Below, piece by piece: positions 55,859 to 64,000 of a stretch of 64,000 nucleotides of DNA (positions are counted from its first letter, which is position 1; each line of letters starts with the position of its first letter). The DNA lies in contig NZ_CP070228.1 of assembly GCF_016904675.1 (NCBI RefSeq), forward strand, positions 1,488,001 through 1,552,000, in the 5' to 3' direction. Under the pieces are notes generated by a model that did not search any database, was not told where the DNA came from, and worked only from the letters and a program-made list of their open reading frames with translations. The DNA is from Arcanobacterium phocisimile. GTDB taxonomy: Bacteria > Actinomycetota > Actinomycetes > Actinomycetales > Actinomycetaceae. A program made the position numbers and the translations under genes.

Positions 55859-56143
55859 TCACTTTGCCTTCTCGATAATCTCGACCACGCGGAAATGCTT
55901 GGTCGCAGACAACGGTCGGGTTTCCATGATACGTACGAGATCGCCAACCTGGACCTCGTTAGATTCGTCATGGGCCTTGACGCGCTTGGTTCGAGTCATG
56001 ACCTTACCGTAAAGCGGGTGCTTACGGCGGTCTTCGACTTCGACCACAACGGTCTTGTCCATCTTGTCAGATACTACATAACCACGGCGAACTTTGCGAA
56101 TGTTTCGCTCTGTGGTTTCAGTCAACTTTTCCTGCTCGCTCAT
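55859..56143 (-). CDS. rpsQ: 30S ribosomal protein S17
   Basis: A 94-residue OB-fold protein: [20 protein letters not shown], then [20 protein letters not shown] and [17 protein letters not shown] chose ATG 56143, with GAGG 6 bases upstream; the longer frame adds only MRSH. Confidence 0.95.
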   Translation of the reverse strand: MSEQEKLTETTERNIRKVRRGYVVSDKMDKTVVVEVEDRRKHPLYGKVMTRTKRVKAHDESNEVQVGDLVRIMETRPLSATKHFRVVEIIEKAK

Positions 56144-56151
56144 GTGGGACC

Positions 56152-56385
56152 TCACTTCTTAGCCGTTGGAGCGGTTCGAATACCGAGCTCACGCTCGCGG
56201 GCAATGGTGTAAATGCGTGCAATATTGCGGCGCACTTCCTTTAGACGACCGGAATCTTCCAGACGGTGGGTCACGGCTGAAAAGCGAAGGTTGAAAAGTT
56301 CTTCCTTCGATTCCTTCAGACGCTCGGCAAGCTCAACATCAGTTAGCTTGTCTAGCTCATCAGTGGTGATGCCTTTAGCCATCAT
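56152..56385 (-). CDS. rpmC: 50S ribosomal protein L29
   Basis: A 77-residue helical protein near the exit tunnel: [20 protein letters not shown]-type core and [19 protein letters not shown]. Tandem ATGs at 56385 and 56382 overlap the rplP stop. Confidence 0.95.
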   Translation of the reverse strand: MMAKGITTDELDKLTDVELAERLKESKEELFNLRFSAVTHRLEDSGRLKEVRRNIARIYTIARERELGIRTAPTAKK

Positions 56386-56798
56386 TCACCATCCTCACGG
56401 GTAACAAAACGGGTCTTCATTGGGAGCTTGTGCATAGCACGCAACATAGCCTCACGCGCTAGCTGCTCAGGCACACCAGCGAGTTCGAACATGATACGGC
56501 CAGGCTTGACGTTGGCAACCCAGGTTTCCACTGGGCCCTTACCAGAACCCATACGAAGGCCGAGAGCCTTCTTGGTGAGCGGGCGATCTGGGAAGATGTT
56601 AATCCACACCTTACCACCACGCTTCACGTGACGGGTCATAGCGATACGTGCTGCTTCAATCTGACGGTTGGTAATATAAGCCGGCTCCAGAGCCTGGATA
56701 CCGAATTCACCGAATGCAATCTGGTTTCCGCCCTTTGACATGCCCGAGCGAGTCGGACGATGCTGCTTGCGGTACTTTGTGCGGCGGGGAATGAGCAT
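56382..56798 (-). CDS. rplP: 50S ribosomal protein L16
   Basis: A 138-residue protein at the A-site cleft. [20 protein letters not shown], then [20 protein letters not shown] and [15 protein letters not shown] are typical. Confidence 0.97.
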   Translation of the reverse strand: MLIPRRTKYRKQHRPTRSGMSKGGNQIAFGEFGIQALEPAYITNRQIEAARIAMTRHVKRGGKVWINIFPDRPLTKKALGLRMGSGKGPVETWVANVKPGRIMFELAGVPEQLAREAMLRAMHKLPMKTRFVTREDGE

Positions 56799-56803
56799 GT
56801 AAC

Positions 56804-57628
56804 TCAGGCCTCCGTTTCCTGGGTAGGTGCCGGCTCAGTTGCCGGTGCTTCGGTCTGAGCAGACTTCTGCTCTGCCGACTGGTTCGAACGGGATCCACGG
56901 TTCGGACGATCGCCTCGACGGCCCCGACGTTCACCACCGCGTCCACCACGGCCACGTGGGGCCTCGGTCAATGAACGGTAGTATTCTGCGTCGGTGACGT
57001 CACCGCGGTAAATCCATACCTTCACGCCAATACGGCCGAAGGTGGTACGTGCTTCATAGAAGCCGTAGTCGATGTTAGCGCGCAATGTGTGGAGCGGAAC
57101 TCGACCTTCACGGTAGAACTCTGCACGCGACATTTCAGCGCCGCCAAGACGACCGGAACACTGAACACGAATACCCTTGGCGCCGGCGCGCTGCGCGGAC
57201 TGAATGCCCTTACGCATTGCGCGACGGAAGGAAACACGTGCTGCGAGTTGCTCAGCAATACCCTGTGCAACAAGCTGTGCGTCGGCTTCTGGGTTCTTGA
57301 CCTCGAGGATGTTAAGCTGCACCGACTTGCCGGTGAGCTTCTCAAGGTCTTGGCGAAGACGATCAGCTTCTGCGCCACGACGACCGATCACAATGCCCGG
57401 ACGGGCAGTGTGAATGTCGATCACAACGCGCTCAGTACGACGCTCGATGTTCACGCGGGAAATACCCGCACGTTCAAGGTCACGTTCTACCTTGCGGCGA
57501 ATCTTGATGTCTTCTTCGATGTAATCGCGGTAACGCTGACCTTCCTTAGAAGAATCTGCGAACCACTTGGACCGATGATCGGTGGTGATACCGAGACGGA
57601 AACCGGTCGGGTTTACTTTCTGTCCCAC
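56804..57628 (-). CDS. rpsC: 30S ribosomal protein S3
   Basis: Forms the mRNA entry site. [20 protein letters not shown] opens it, and the KH region has [20 protein letters not shown]. The 274-residue protein ends in a tail of [14 protein letters not shown] type followed by Glu/Thr/Pro-rich sequence, longer than in E. coli but usual for actinobacteria. It follows rplV by two bases. Confidence 0.97.
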   Translation of the reverse strand: MGQKVNPTGFRLGITTDHRSKWFADSSKEGQRYRDYIEEDIKIRRKVERDLERAGISRVNIERRTERVVIDIHTARPGIVIGRRGAEADRLRQDLEKLTGKSVQLNILEVKNPEADAQLVAQGIAEQLAARVSFRRAMRKGIQSAQRAGAKGIRVQCSGRLGGAEMSRAEFYREGRVPLHTLRANIDYGFYEARTTFGRIGVKVWIYRGDVTDAEYYRSLTEAPRGRGGRGGERRGRRGDRPNRGSRSNQSAEQKSAQTEAPATEPAPTQETEA

Positions 57629-57630
57629 AA

Positions 57631-57990
57631 TCAGGCTCCCTTCTTCTCGTCACCGACGATAACGGTGATGTGGCTTGTACGCTTTAAAATTCGATTTGCA
57701 CGACCCTGAGCGCGTGGTTGGATGCGCTTCATCGTTGGGCCTTCATCGACGTAAGTTGCCTTGACGACAAACTCAGTCTCATCAAATCGTTCGTTCGCCT
57801 GCTCAGCTGCGTAGCGAGCATTAGCCATTGCGGACTCAAGGATCTTCTTGATGTCGGTTGCAACAGCTTGTGGAGCGAATGTCAATAGGTCAACCGCTGC
57901 TGGTACACGCATACCACGGATCTCATTGATCACGCGACGTGCCTTTTGCGGCGTGACACGTACGTAACGTGCTTGTGCCTTAGCTTCCAT
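57631..57990 (-). CDS. rplV: 50S ribosomal protein L22
   Basis: Lines the peptide exit tunnel; the loop where macrolide resistance changes arise is [20 protein letters not shown] here, with no obvious insertion. It has 119 residues. Confidence 0.96.
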   Translation of the reverse strand: MEAKAQARYVRVTPQKARRVINEIRGMRVPAAVDLLTFAPQAVATDIKKILESAMANARYAAEQANERFDETEFVVKATYVDEGPTMKRIQPRAQGRANRILKRTSHITVIVGDEKKGA

Positions 57991-58016
57991 AATCCTGCCT
58001 AACTCTCTGCGCTGCC

Positions 58017-58298
58017 TCAGCGGCGGCGGCCCTTGCGATCGTCCTTCTCGTGACTACGGAAAGTACGAGTTGGAGCGAATTCGCCGAGCTTGTGGCCGAC
58101 CATGGATTCGGTGACGAACACCGGAACATGCTTGCGGCCGTCGTGGACTGCAAAGGTGTGACCTAGGAAGTCGGGGGTAATAACCGACCGACGGGACCAG
58201 GTCTTGATAACGTTCTTGGTACCCTTTTCGTTTTGTTCATCAACCTTTTTCATAAGGTGATCGTCGACGAACGGGCCCTTCTTTAAACTACGCGGCAT
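58017..58298 (-). CDS. rpsS: 30S ribosomal protein S19
   Basis: A 93-residue head protein: [20 protein letters not shown], then [20 protein letters not shown] and [17 protein letters not shown]. Confidence 0.97.
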   Translation of the reverse strand: MPRSLKKGPFVDDHLMKKVDEQNEKGTKNVIKTWSRRSVITPDFLGHTFAVHDGRKHVPVFVTESMVGHKLGEFAPTRTFRSHEKDDRKGRRR

Positions 58299-58315
58299 TG
58301 CTCAAATCCTCCTGA

Positions 58316-59152
58316 TCAGCGCTTCTTGCCAGTCTTGCGACGGCGCACAATGAGCTTGTCGCTGGGCTTGTTGGGGTGGCGGGTGCGGCCTTCCTTCTTA
58401 CCCCATGGTGAAACTGGGTGACGGCCACCTGAGGTCTTGCCTTCACCACCACCGTGTGGGTGATCAACCGGGTTCATAACAACACCGCGGACGGTTGGAC
58501 GGACGCCCTTCCAGCGCATACGGCCTGCTTTACCCCAGTTGATGTTGGACTGCTCTGCATTGCCAACTTCGCCAACAGTCGCACGGCAGCGCGCGTCGAC
58601 ATTACGAATTTCGCCAGAAGGCATGCGTAGCTGGGCGTACTTGCCTTCCTTAGCAACGAGCTGCACAGAAACGCCTGCCGAGCGGGCGATCTTAGCTCCA
58701 CCACCTGGACGCAGTTCCACAGCGTGGATGACTGTACCAACTGGAATGTTGCGAAGTGGAAGGTTGTTACCAGGCTTGATGTCGGCGGACGGACCGTTCT
58801 CGACCATCATGCCTTGCTTCAAGTTGAGCGGAGCCAAAATGTAGCGCTTTTCGCCGTCCACGTAGTGGAGCAGTGCGATACGAGCGGTACGGTTTGGATC
58901 GTACTCAATATGAGCAACGCGTGCCGGGATACCATCCTTGTCGTGACGACGGAAGTCGATCACGCGGTACTGGCGCTTATGTCCACCACCCTTGTGACGG
59001 GTGGTGATGCGACCGCTATTGTTACGGCCGCCAGTCTTTGAGAGCGGGCGCAGGAGCGACTTCTCCGGCGTAGATCGGGTGATCTCAGCGAAGTCGGCGA
59101 CGCTCGCACCGCGACGACCTGGTGTCGTCGGCTTGTACTTACGAATTCCCAT
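58316..59152 (-). CDS. rplB: 50S ribosomal protein L2
   Basis: Needed for subunit joining and peptidyl transfer. The 278 residues include [20 protein letters not shown] and [20 protein letters not shown], with the conserved histidine of PVDHPHGG. Confidence 0.97.
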   Translation of the reverse strand: MGIRKYKPTTPGRRGASVADFAEITRSTPEKSLLRPLSKTGGRNNSGRITTRHKGGGHKRQYRVIDFRRHDKDGIPARVAHIEYDPNRTARIALLHYVDGEKRYILAPLNLKQGMMVENGPSADIKPGNNLPLRNIPVGTVIHAVELRPGGGAKIARSAGVSVQLVAKEGKYAQLRMPSGEIRNVDARCRATVGEVGNAEQSNINWGKAGRMRWKGVRPTVRGVVMNPVDHPHGGGEGKTSGGRHPVSPWGKKEGRTRHPNKPSDKLIVRRRKTGKKR

Positions 59153-59181
59153 GAGTTCTTATCCTCAATATCCTGCCGGCG

Positions 59182-59496
59182 TTAGCCGACGATCTCGCCG
59201 TAGATGTCGATCGTGCCCTCGCGGAGGGTGACAATTGCTCGCTTAGTAGCCTTGCGACGGCCAATGCCGTTGCGGGTACGGCGAGTCTTGCCTGCACGAT
59301 TCTGAGTGTTGACGGATTCAACCTTGACACCGAAAATCTTTTCAATAGCGATTTTGATTTCCGTCTTGTTTGCGGATGGGTGCACCAAGAAGGTGTACTT
59401 GCCCTCGTCTTCGCCACGAGCAGACTTTTCAGTTGCTACTGGGGCGAGGATGACGTCACGCGGATCCTTGTTGTAAAACGCTGCGTACTGAGTCAC
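59182..59496 (-). CDS. rplW: 50S ribosomal protein L23
   Basis: The docking site of trigger factor at the exit tunnel. It has 104 residues with [20 protein letters not shown], then [20 protein letters not shown]. Its ATG overlaps the rplD stop by 4 bases. Confidence 0.96.
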   Translation of the reverse strand: MTQYAAFYNKDPRDVILAPVATEKSARGEDEGKYTFLVHPSANKTEIKIAIEKIFGVKVESVNTQNRAGKTRRTRNGIGRRKATKRAIVTLREGTIDIYGEIVG

Positions 59497-60140
59497 TTCG
59501 TCTCCTCCTTGCTGTGTGCACCGGTGAAGGTGTCAAGAGCGGCTTGGGTGAAGATGACGTCGTCAGAAACAAGAACATCGTATGCGTTAAGCTGGTCAAC
59601 GTAGATGGTGTGAGCTTCTGGCAAGTTGCGAAGTGAGAGAACTCCAGCTTCATCGTTACGCTCGAGCACAACGAGAACGCCACGCTGCTCAGCAACCTTA
59701 TTCACAAGATTGAGAGCGGCCTTTGTGGATGGAGTTACTGACTCAACGATGCTGGTAACGACGTGGACACGGCCGTTACGCGCACGATCAGAAAGCGCCT
59801 GGCGCAGTGCTGCAGCAATCATCTTCTTTGGGGTGCGCTGCGAATAATCGCGTGGGCGCGGACCGTGAACAACGCCACCGCCGGTGAAGTGAGGTGCACG
59901 AATCGAACCCTGACGAGCGCGACCTGTACCCTTCTGCTTGAACGGCTTGACGCCACCGCCGCGGACTTCACCGCGGGTCTTGGTCTTGTGGGTACCTTGG
60001 CGTGCAGCAGCTAGCTGGGCAACGACAACCTGGTGGATCAACGGAATGTTGATTTCCAAGTCGAAGGACTCTGCTGGCAGAGTTGCCGAACCGGCTTTTG
60101 CGCCTGTGGTGTCGAGGATGTCAACCTTGAGGTCTGCCAT
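59493..60140 (-). CDS. rplD: 50S ribosomal protein L4
   Basis: A 215-residue protein lining the exit tunnel. [20 protein letters not shown] followed by GRARQGS is the extended-loop signature. It follows rplC by five bases. Confidence 0.96.
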   Translation of the reverse strand: MADLKVDILDTTGAKAGSATLPAESFDLEINIPLIHQVVVAQLAAARQGTHKTKTRGEVRGGGVKPFKQKGTGRARQGSIRAPHFTGGGVVHGPRPRDYSQRTPKKMIAAALRQALSDRARNGRVHVVTSIVESVTPSTKAALNLVNKVAEQRGVLVVLERNDEAGVLSLRNLPEAHTIYVDQLNAYDVLVSDDVIFTQAALDTFTGAHSKEETK

Positions 60141-60145
60141 TTAGA

Positions 60146-60814
60146 TCAGGCTCCCTTCACGGCAGTACGGATCACGACGACGCCACCCTTGTTACCGGGG
60201 ATAGCGCCTGACACGAGAATCAAATCATTCTCAGTGTCGATGGCGTGAATGGTCAAGTTTTGCACAGTTACGCGAGCGTTGCCCATACGGCCAGCCATAC
60301 GCATACCGCGGAAAACGCGGGATGGAGTGGAACATGCGCCGATGGAACCTGGCTTGCGGTGATTACGGTGTGCACCGTGGGAAGCGGAAACACCAGCGAA
60401 GCCGTGACGCTTCATAACACCAGCGAAACCTTTACCCTTTGACTTGCCGATAACGTCAACGGTCTGACCAGCTTCGAATGTATCAACACCGAGTTCCTGG
60501 CCAAGCGTGTATTCGCTGGCGTCAAATGTGCGGACTTCTGCTACGTGACGACGTGGCTCTACGCCAGCCTTCTCAAAGTGTCCCTTGAGTGGCTTGGTCA
60601 CGTTCTTGGCCTTCAACTCACCAGAGGCGATCTGGACAGCTGAGTAGCCATCGGTCTCAGGTGTACGAACCTGAGTAACAACGTTCTTACCAACACGAAC
60701 AACAGTCACTGGAACGAGATTAGCGTTCTCATCCCATACCTGGGTCATGCCGAGCTTGATGCCAAGCAGGGCCTTTACTGGCGCTGCTTTAGCAGTAGTG
60801 ATGTTCTTGGTCAT
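60146..60814 (-). CDS. rplC: 50S ribosomal protein L3
   Basis: Early assembly protein near the peptidyl transferase. [20 protein letters not shown] opens it, and [20 protein letters not shown] and [20 protein letters not shown] follow. I chose ATG 60814 (222 residues); the longer frame reaches into rpsJ. Confidence 0.96.
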   Translation of the reverse strand: MTKNITTAKAAPVKALLGIKLGMTQVWDENANLVPVTVVRVGKNVVTQVRTPETDGYSAVQIASGELKAKNVTKPLKGHFEKAGVEPRRHVAEVRTFDASEYTLGQELGVDTFEAGQTVDVIGKSKGKGFAGVMKRHGFAGVSASHGAHRNHRKPGSIGACSTPSRVFRGMRMAGRMGNARVTVQNLTIHAIDTENDLILVSGAIPGNKGGVVVIRTAVKGA

Positions 60815-60827
60815 TTTATGCGTTACC

Positions 60828-61136
60828 TCAGAGCTTAATCTCGACGCTGACATCGGCTGGAAGATCCAGACGGCGTAGCGTGTCAATGGTCTTCAGAGTC
60901 GGATCGACAATGTCGATCAGTCGCTTATGCGTACGCATTTCGAAATGTTCGCGACTGTCCTTGTACTTGTGGGGCGAGCGAATGACCGTGAAAACATTCT
61001 TCTCGGTCGGCAACGGCACTGGGCCCACGACCGACGCTCCTGTACGGGTAACTTCGTCGACGAGCTTTTTCGCTGCGTTGTCGATGACCTCATGGTCATA
61101 AGACTTCAGACGGATGCGGATTTTTTGTCCCGCCAT
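60828..61136 (-). CDS. rpsJ: 30S ribosomal protein S10
   Basis: A 102-residue head protein, also a transcription factor (NusE). [20 protein letters not shown], then [20 protein letters not shown] are typical. I chose ATG 61136, behind GGGAG. It is the first gene of the S10 block. Confidence 0.96.
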   Translation of the reverse strand: MAGQKIRIRLKSYDHEVIDNAAKKLVDEVTRTGASVVGPVPLPTEKNVFTVIRSPHKYKDSREHFEMRTHKRLIDIVDPTLKTIDTLRRLDLPADVSVEIKL

Positions 61137-61285
61137 GGCGTCGTCTCCCTCTCTTCTACCGCGGAACACCGAAACCCGCAGTCGGGCGTGTCGCGGTTAA
61201 GCAATCAACAACGTCAGCCCTATGAGATTTTCGGTGAACCGGCCTTATGTACCGAAATACTTTTGTACCTCGGCCAAGTTCATAC

Positions 61286-61342
61286 GTCTGGTTAGAACCA
61301 GACAACTTGATAAGTATTGCAAACTTTCGTGCTTACCATCAA
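61286..61342 (-). promoter_or_regulatory. S10 operon promoter with start-site palindrome
   Basis: On the minus strand TTGATG (61342-61337) and AATACT (61318-61313) are 18 bases apart. At the expected start is a perfect palindrome: GTCTGGTT at 61286-61293 and AACCAGAC at 61296-61303, two bases apart. The leader to rpsJ would be about 170 bases. The rest of the 333-base gap 61137-61469 holds only the tuf hairpin. Confidence 0.55.
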
Positions 61343-61412
61343 GTTTTGTTGGCGGTTGGTGTGCCATTCCACATCTATGAGGAATGATGGAGTACCAATC
61401 CCCCAAACTAAC

Positions 61413-61444
61413 GTGTGGGCCCTACCCGAAGGTAGGACCCACAC
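61413..61444 (-). terminator. Terminator of tuf
   Basis: GTGTGGGCCCTACC (61413-61426) pairs with GGTAGGACCCACAC (61431-61444), with one mismatch, around a CGAA loop, 25 bases after the tuf stop. Confidence 0.85.
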
Positions 61445-61469
61445 AAGGTATTAGTTACCTAGAGGTGCA

Positions 61470-62660
61470 TCACTTGATGATCTTGGTGACTCGACCTGAA
61501 CCAACGGTACGGCCGCCTTCACGAATAGCGAAGCCGAGGCCCTCTTCCATAGCAATTGGCTGGATGAGTTCGACGGTCATGTCGGTGTTGTCGCCAGGCA
61601 TAACCATTTCGGTACCCTCTGGAAGGGTGATCACGCCGGTAACGTCGGTGGTACGGAAGTAGAACTGTGGACGGTAGTTGGAGAAGAATGGGTTGTGACG
61701 GCCACCTTCTTCCTTACCGAGCACGTAGACCTGAGCTTCGAAGTTGGTGTGTGGGGTGATGGTGCCTGGCTTGGCAACAACCTGACCACGCTCAACATCT
61801 TCACGCTTGGTACCACGGAGAAGGAGACCACAGTTCTCGCCTGCGTCTGCGTGATCCATTGCCTTGTGGAACATTTCGATACCGGTAACGGTGGTCTTCT
61901 GTGGTGCACGAATACCGAGGATCTCAACTTCTTCGTTCAAGTTGAGCATACCGCGCTCTGCACGGCCGGTAACAACGGTTCCACGACCGGTAATGGTGAA
62001 GACGTCCTCAATAGGCATGAGGAATGGCTTGTCAAGATCGCGGACTGGATCGTCGAAGTAAGTATCAACGGCTTCCATAAGCTCTTCGATCGACTTGCTC
62101 CACTCAGCATCGCCTTCGAGAGCCTTAAGAGCGGAGATCTTCACAACTGGGAGATCGTCGCCTGGGTACTCCTGGGACGAAAGAAGCTCACGAACTTCCA
62201 TTTCGACGAGCTCGAGGATTTCCTCATCGTCAACCATGTCAGCCTTGTTAAGCGCAACGATGATCTGTGGAACGCCAACCTGGCGAGCAAGAAGAACGTG
62301 CTCACGGGTCTGTGCCATTGGGCCGTCGGTGGCAGCAACAACGAGAATTGCGCCGTCCATCTGAGCAGCACCGGTGATCATGTTCTTGATGTAATCGGCG
62401 TGGCCTGGGGCGTCAACGTGTGCGTAGTGACGCTTCTCGGTCTGGTACTCAACGTGGGAAACGTTGATGGTAATACCACGCTGACGCTCTTCTGGAGCGT
62501 TATCCACCTGATCGAATGGGGTGAACTCGTTAAGTTCTGGGTACTTTTCTGCTAGTACCTTGGTAATAGCAGCGGTCGTCGTCGTCTTACCGTGATCGAC
62601 GTGACCGATGGTACCGATGTTCATGTGTGTCTTTGACTTGTCGTACTTGGCCTTGGCCAC
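61470..62660 (-). CDS. tuf: Translation elongation factor Tu
   Basis: Delivers aminoacyl-tRNA to the ribosome. G1 is GHVDHGKT at residues 19-26, G2 region [15 protein letters not shown]3 [12 protein letters not shown] and G4 NKADMVDD. The C-terminal domains end in [20 protein letters not shown]. At 396 residues it is full length. It sits 124 bases downstream of fusA. Confidence 0.98.
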   Translation of the reverse strand: MAKAKYDKSKTHMNIGTIGHVDHGKTTTTAAITKVLAEKYPELNEFTPFDQVDNAPEERQRGITINVSHVEYQTEKRHYAHVDAPGHADYIKNMITGAAQMDGAILVVAATDGPMAQTREHVLLARQVGVPQIIVALNKADMVDDEEILELVEMEVRELLSSQEYPGDDLPVVKISALKALEGDAEWSKSIEELMEAVDTYFDDPVRDLDKPFLMPIEDVFTITGRGTVVTGRAERGMLNLNEEVEILGIRAPQKTTVTGIEMFHKAMDHADAGENCGLLLRGTKREDVERGQVVAKPGTITPHTNFEAQVYVLGKEEGGRHNPFFSNYRPQFYFRTTDVTGVITLPEGTEMVMPGDNTDMTVELIQPIAMEEGLGFAIREGGRTVGSGRVTKIIK

Positions 62661-62784
62661 TTTTGTCCTCCTGGGACTCGATGTTATTTGGTCTTCAGCT
62701 TATATGATTTGTGCGCTAGCACCAAACCGTGGCTAAAGAGATCCTACTGGTCGATTGGTTTGATTGTGAATCAGACCTGTTGGC

Positions 62785-64000
62785 TCACTCGCCACGGGTC
62801 TTCTGGATGATCTCGTCGGCAACAGCCTTCGGAACTTCCTGGTACTTCGCGAACTGCATGGAGTACACCGCGCGACCCTGCGTCTTTGAACGCAAGTCAC
62901 CGATGTAACCGAACATTTCGGAAAGCGGAACGAGAGCGCGAACGATCTTAACACCGGTCGCGTCCTCCATCGAGGAGATCAGACCACGGCGAGAGTTAAG
63001 ATCGCCGATCACATCTCCCATGTACTCCTCAGGAGTACGGACCTCCACGTCCATGACTGGCTCGAGGATAACCGGGTTAGCGCGCTTAGCACCTTCACGG
63101 AACACCATCTGACCAGCGATCTTGAACGCCATTTCGGAGGAGTCGACGTCGTGGTACGCACCGTCTTCAAGCGTGGCCTTCACGTTCACCATTGGGAAGC
63201 CGGCGAGCACGCCGTTATCCATAGCTGCCTGAATACCTGCATCAACAGACGGAATGTACTCGCGTGGCACGCGGCCACCGGTCACAGCGTCAACAAACTC
63301 GTAAGTCTTGCCTTCTTCGTTTTCCTCGAGAGGCTCGAAGGTGACAATAACCTTTGCAAACTGACCGGAACCACCGGTCTGCTTCTTGTGAGTGTAGTCG
63401 ATCGACTTTGCGGTCGAACGAATGGTCTCACGGTAGGCAACCATCGGCGCACCGACGTTAGCCTCAACCTTGAACTCACGACGCATGCGGTCAACAATGA
63501 TGTCCAAGTGGAGCTCACCCATACCACCAATGACGGTCTGACCAGACTCTTCGTCAAGGCGAACTGTGAAGGTTGGATCTTCTTCAGCAAGTTTCTGAAT
63601 TGCGATACCAAGCTTCTCTTGGTCAGCCTTTGACTTGGGCTCAACTGCGACGTGGATGACTGGTTCTGGGAATGTCATCGATTCGAGTGAGATTGGGTGG
63701 TTGAGGTCTGTGAGGGAATCACCGGTTGTTGTGTCCTTCAAACCGATAACGGCGTAGATGTGGCCAGCGTGTGCAGTGTCAACAGGATTTTCCTTGTTGG
63801 AGTGCATCTGGAAAATCTTGCCGATACGTTCCTTCTTGCCCTTGGTTGCGTTAAGAACCTGGGAACCAGCATCCATCGTACCCGAGTAAACACGGACGTA
63901 GGTCAGACGACCAAAGAATGGGTGAACTGCAATCTTGAAGGCAAGCGCAGCGAACGGTTCCTTTTCATCTGGCTGACGGACGAGCTCAACCTCTTCATCA
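62785..64000 (-). CDS. fusA: Elongation factor G (N-terminal part beyond the window)
   Basis: Drives translocation of tRNA and mRNA. Only the last 405 residues are in the window; the frame stays open to the right edge. Domain II begins [20 protein letters not shown] then [20 protein letters not shown]. Later domains include [20 protein letters not shown]-type sequence (here [10 protein letters not shown]) and the C-terminal [20 protein letters not shown]. The GTPase domain is not visible. It leads into tuf, the common order. Confidence 0.97.
   Translation of the reverse strand, partial: DEEVELVRQPDEKEPFAALAFKIAVHPFFGRLTYVRVYSGTMDAGSQVLNATKGKKERIGKIFQMHSNKENPVDTAHAGHIYAVIGLKDTTTGDSLTDLNHPISLESMTFPEPVIHVAVEPKSKADQEKLGIAIQKLAEEDPTFTVRLDEESGQTVIGGMGELHLDIIVDRMRREFKVEANVGAPMVAYRETIRSTAKSIDYTHKKQTGGSGQFAKVIVTFEPLEENEEGKTYEFVDAVTGGRVPREYIPSVDAGIQAAMDNGVLAGFPMVNVKATLEDGAYHDVDSSEMAFKIAGQMVFREGAKRANPVILEPVMDVEVRTPEEYMGDVIGDLNSRRGLISSMEDATGVKIVRALVPLSEMFGYIGDLRSKTQGRAVYSMQFAKYQEVPKAVADEIIQKTRGE

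Noticed and set aside
61695-62555. 286-codon frame antisense to tuf
   Set aside because: It is a shadow of a highly biased gene and matches no family.

Overview
The window looks like a moderate-GC actinobacterium, most probably of the Actinomycetaceae and close to Arcanobacterium or Trueperella. The evidence is a WhiB3-type regulator, a GuaB3 paralogue, a three-gene succinate dehydrogenase with one membrane subunit, LAKTG-type surface anchors and an actinobacterial ribosomal gene order without rpsD between rpsK and rpoA. The genus is inferred from these features only.

Bases 1-3464 are an AT-rich accessory strip next to the 3' end of guaA. It holds a SIR2-domain protein cut by the window edge, a small ORF stopped by an insertion-sequence end, a decayed IS3-family element and a small GIY-YIG-like protein with its own terminator. 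Bases 3554-9963 hold housekeeping genes: guaA, a small membrane protein, a pseudouridine synthase and the pta-ackA-acetyltransferase acetate operon. Bases 10251-15987 hold two convergent surface proteins with LAKTG anchors. One has Rib-like repeats. The other is a multidomain carbohydrate-binding protein with a seven-unit 15-bp tandem repeat. An IS3-type relic lies between them.

Bases 16284-23864 carry fumC, guaB3, a DnaQ-like exonuclease, ahpC-ahpF, a guaB without CBS domains and whiB3. Bases 23897-26437 are the most striking part. A two-gene TOPRIM plus ABC-ATPase cassette (RloB/AAA15, resembling AbiL-type phage defence) sits between two 199-bp direct copies of the 3' end and terminator of groES. 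One copy belongs to an intact groES with an upstream CIRCE element, and the other is a broken fragment. This looks like insertion of a defence cassette that rebuilt the gene it entered.

Bases 26778-42697 hold a methyltransferase, tsaD, sdhCAB and a long minus-strand run of wall-precursor and tRNA-modification genes (glmS, nnrD, alr, tsaE, an unknown membrane protein, tsaB, rimI), then coaA, glmM and rpsI-rplM. Bases 43494-64000 hold truA and a ROK kinase with overlapping divergent start codons. The complete rplQ-to-fusA ribosomal, secretion and translation-factor cluster follows on the minus strand, divided by several strong hairpins.
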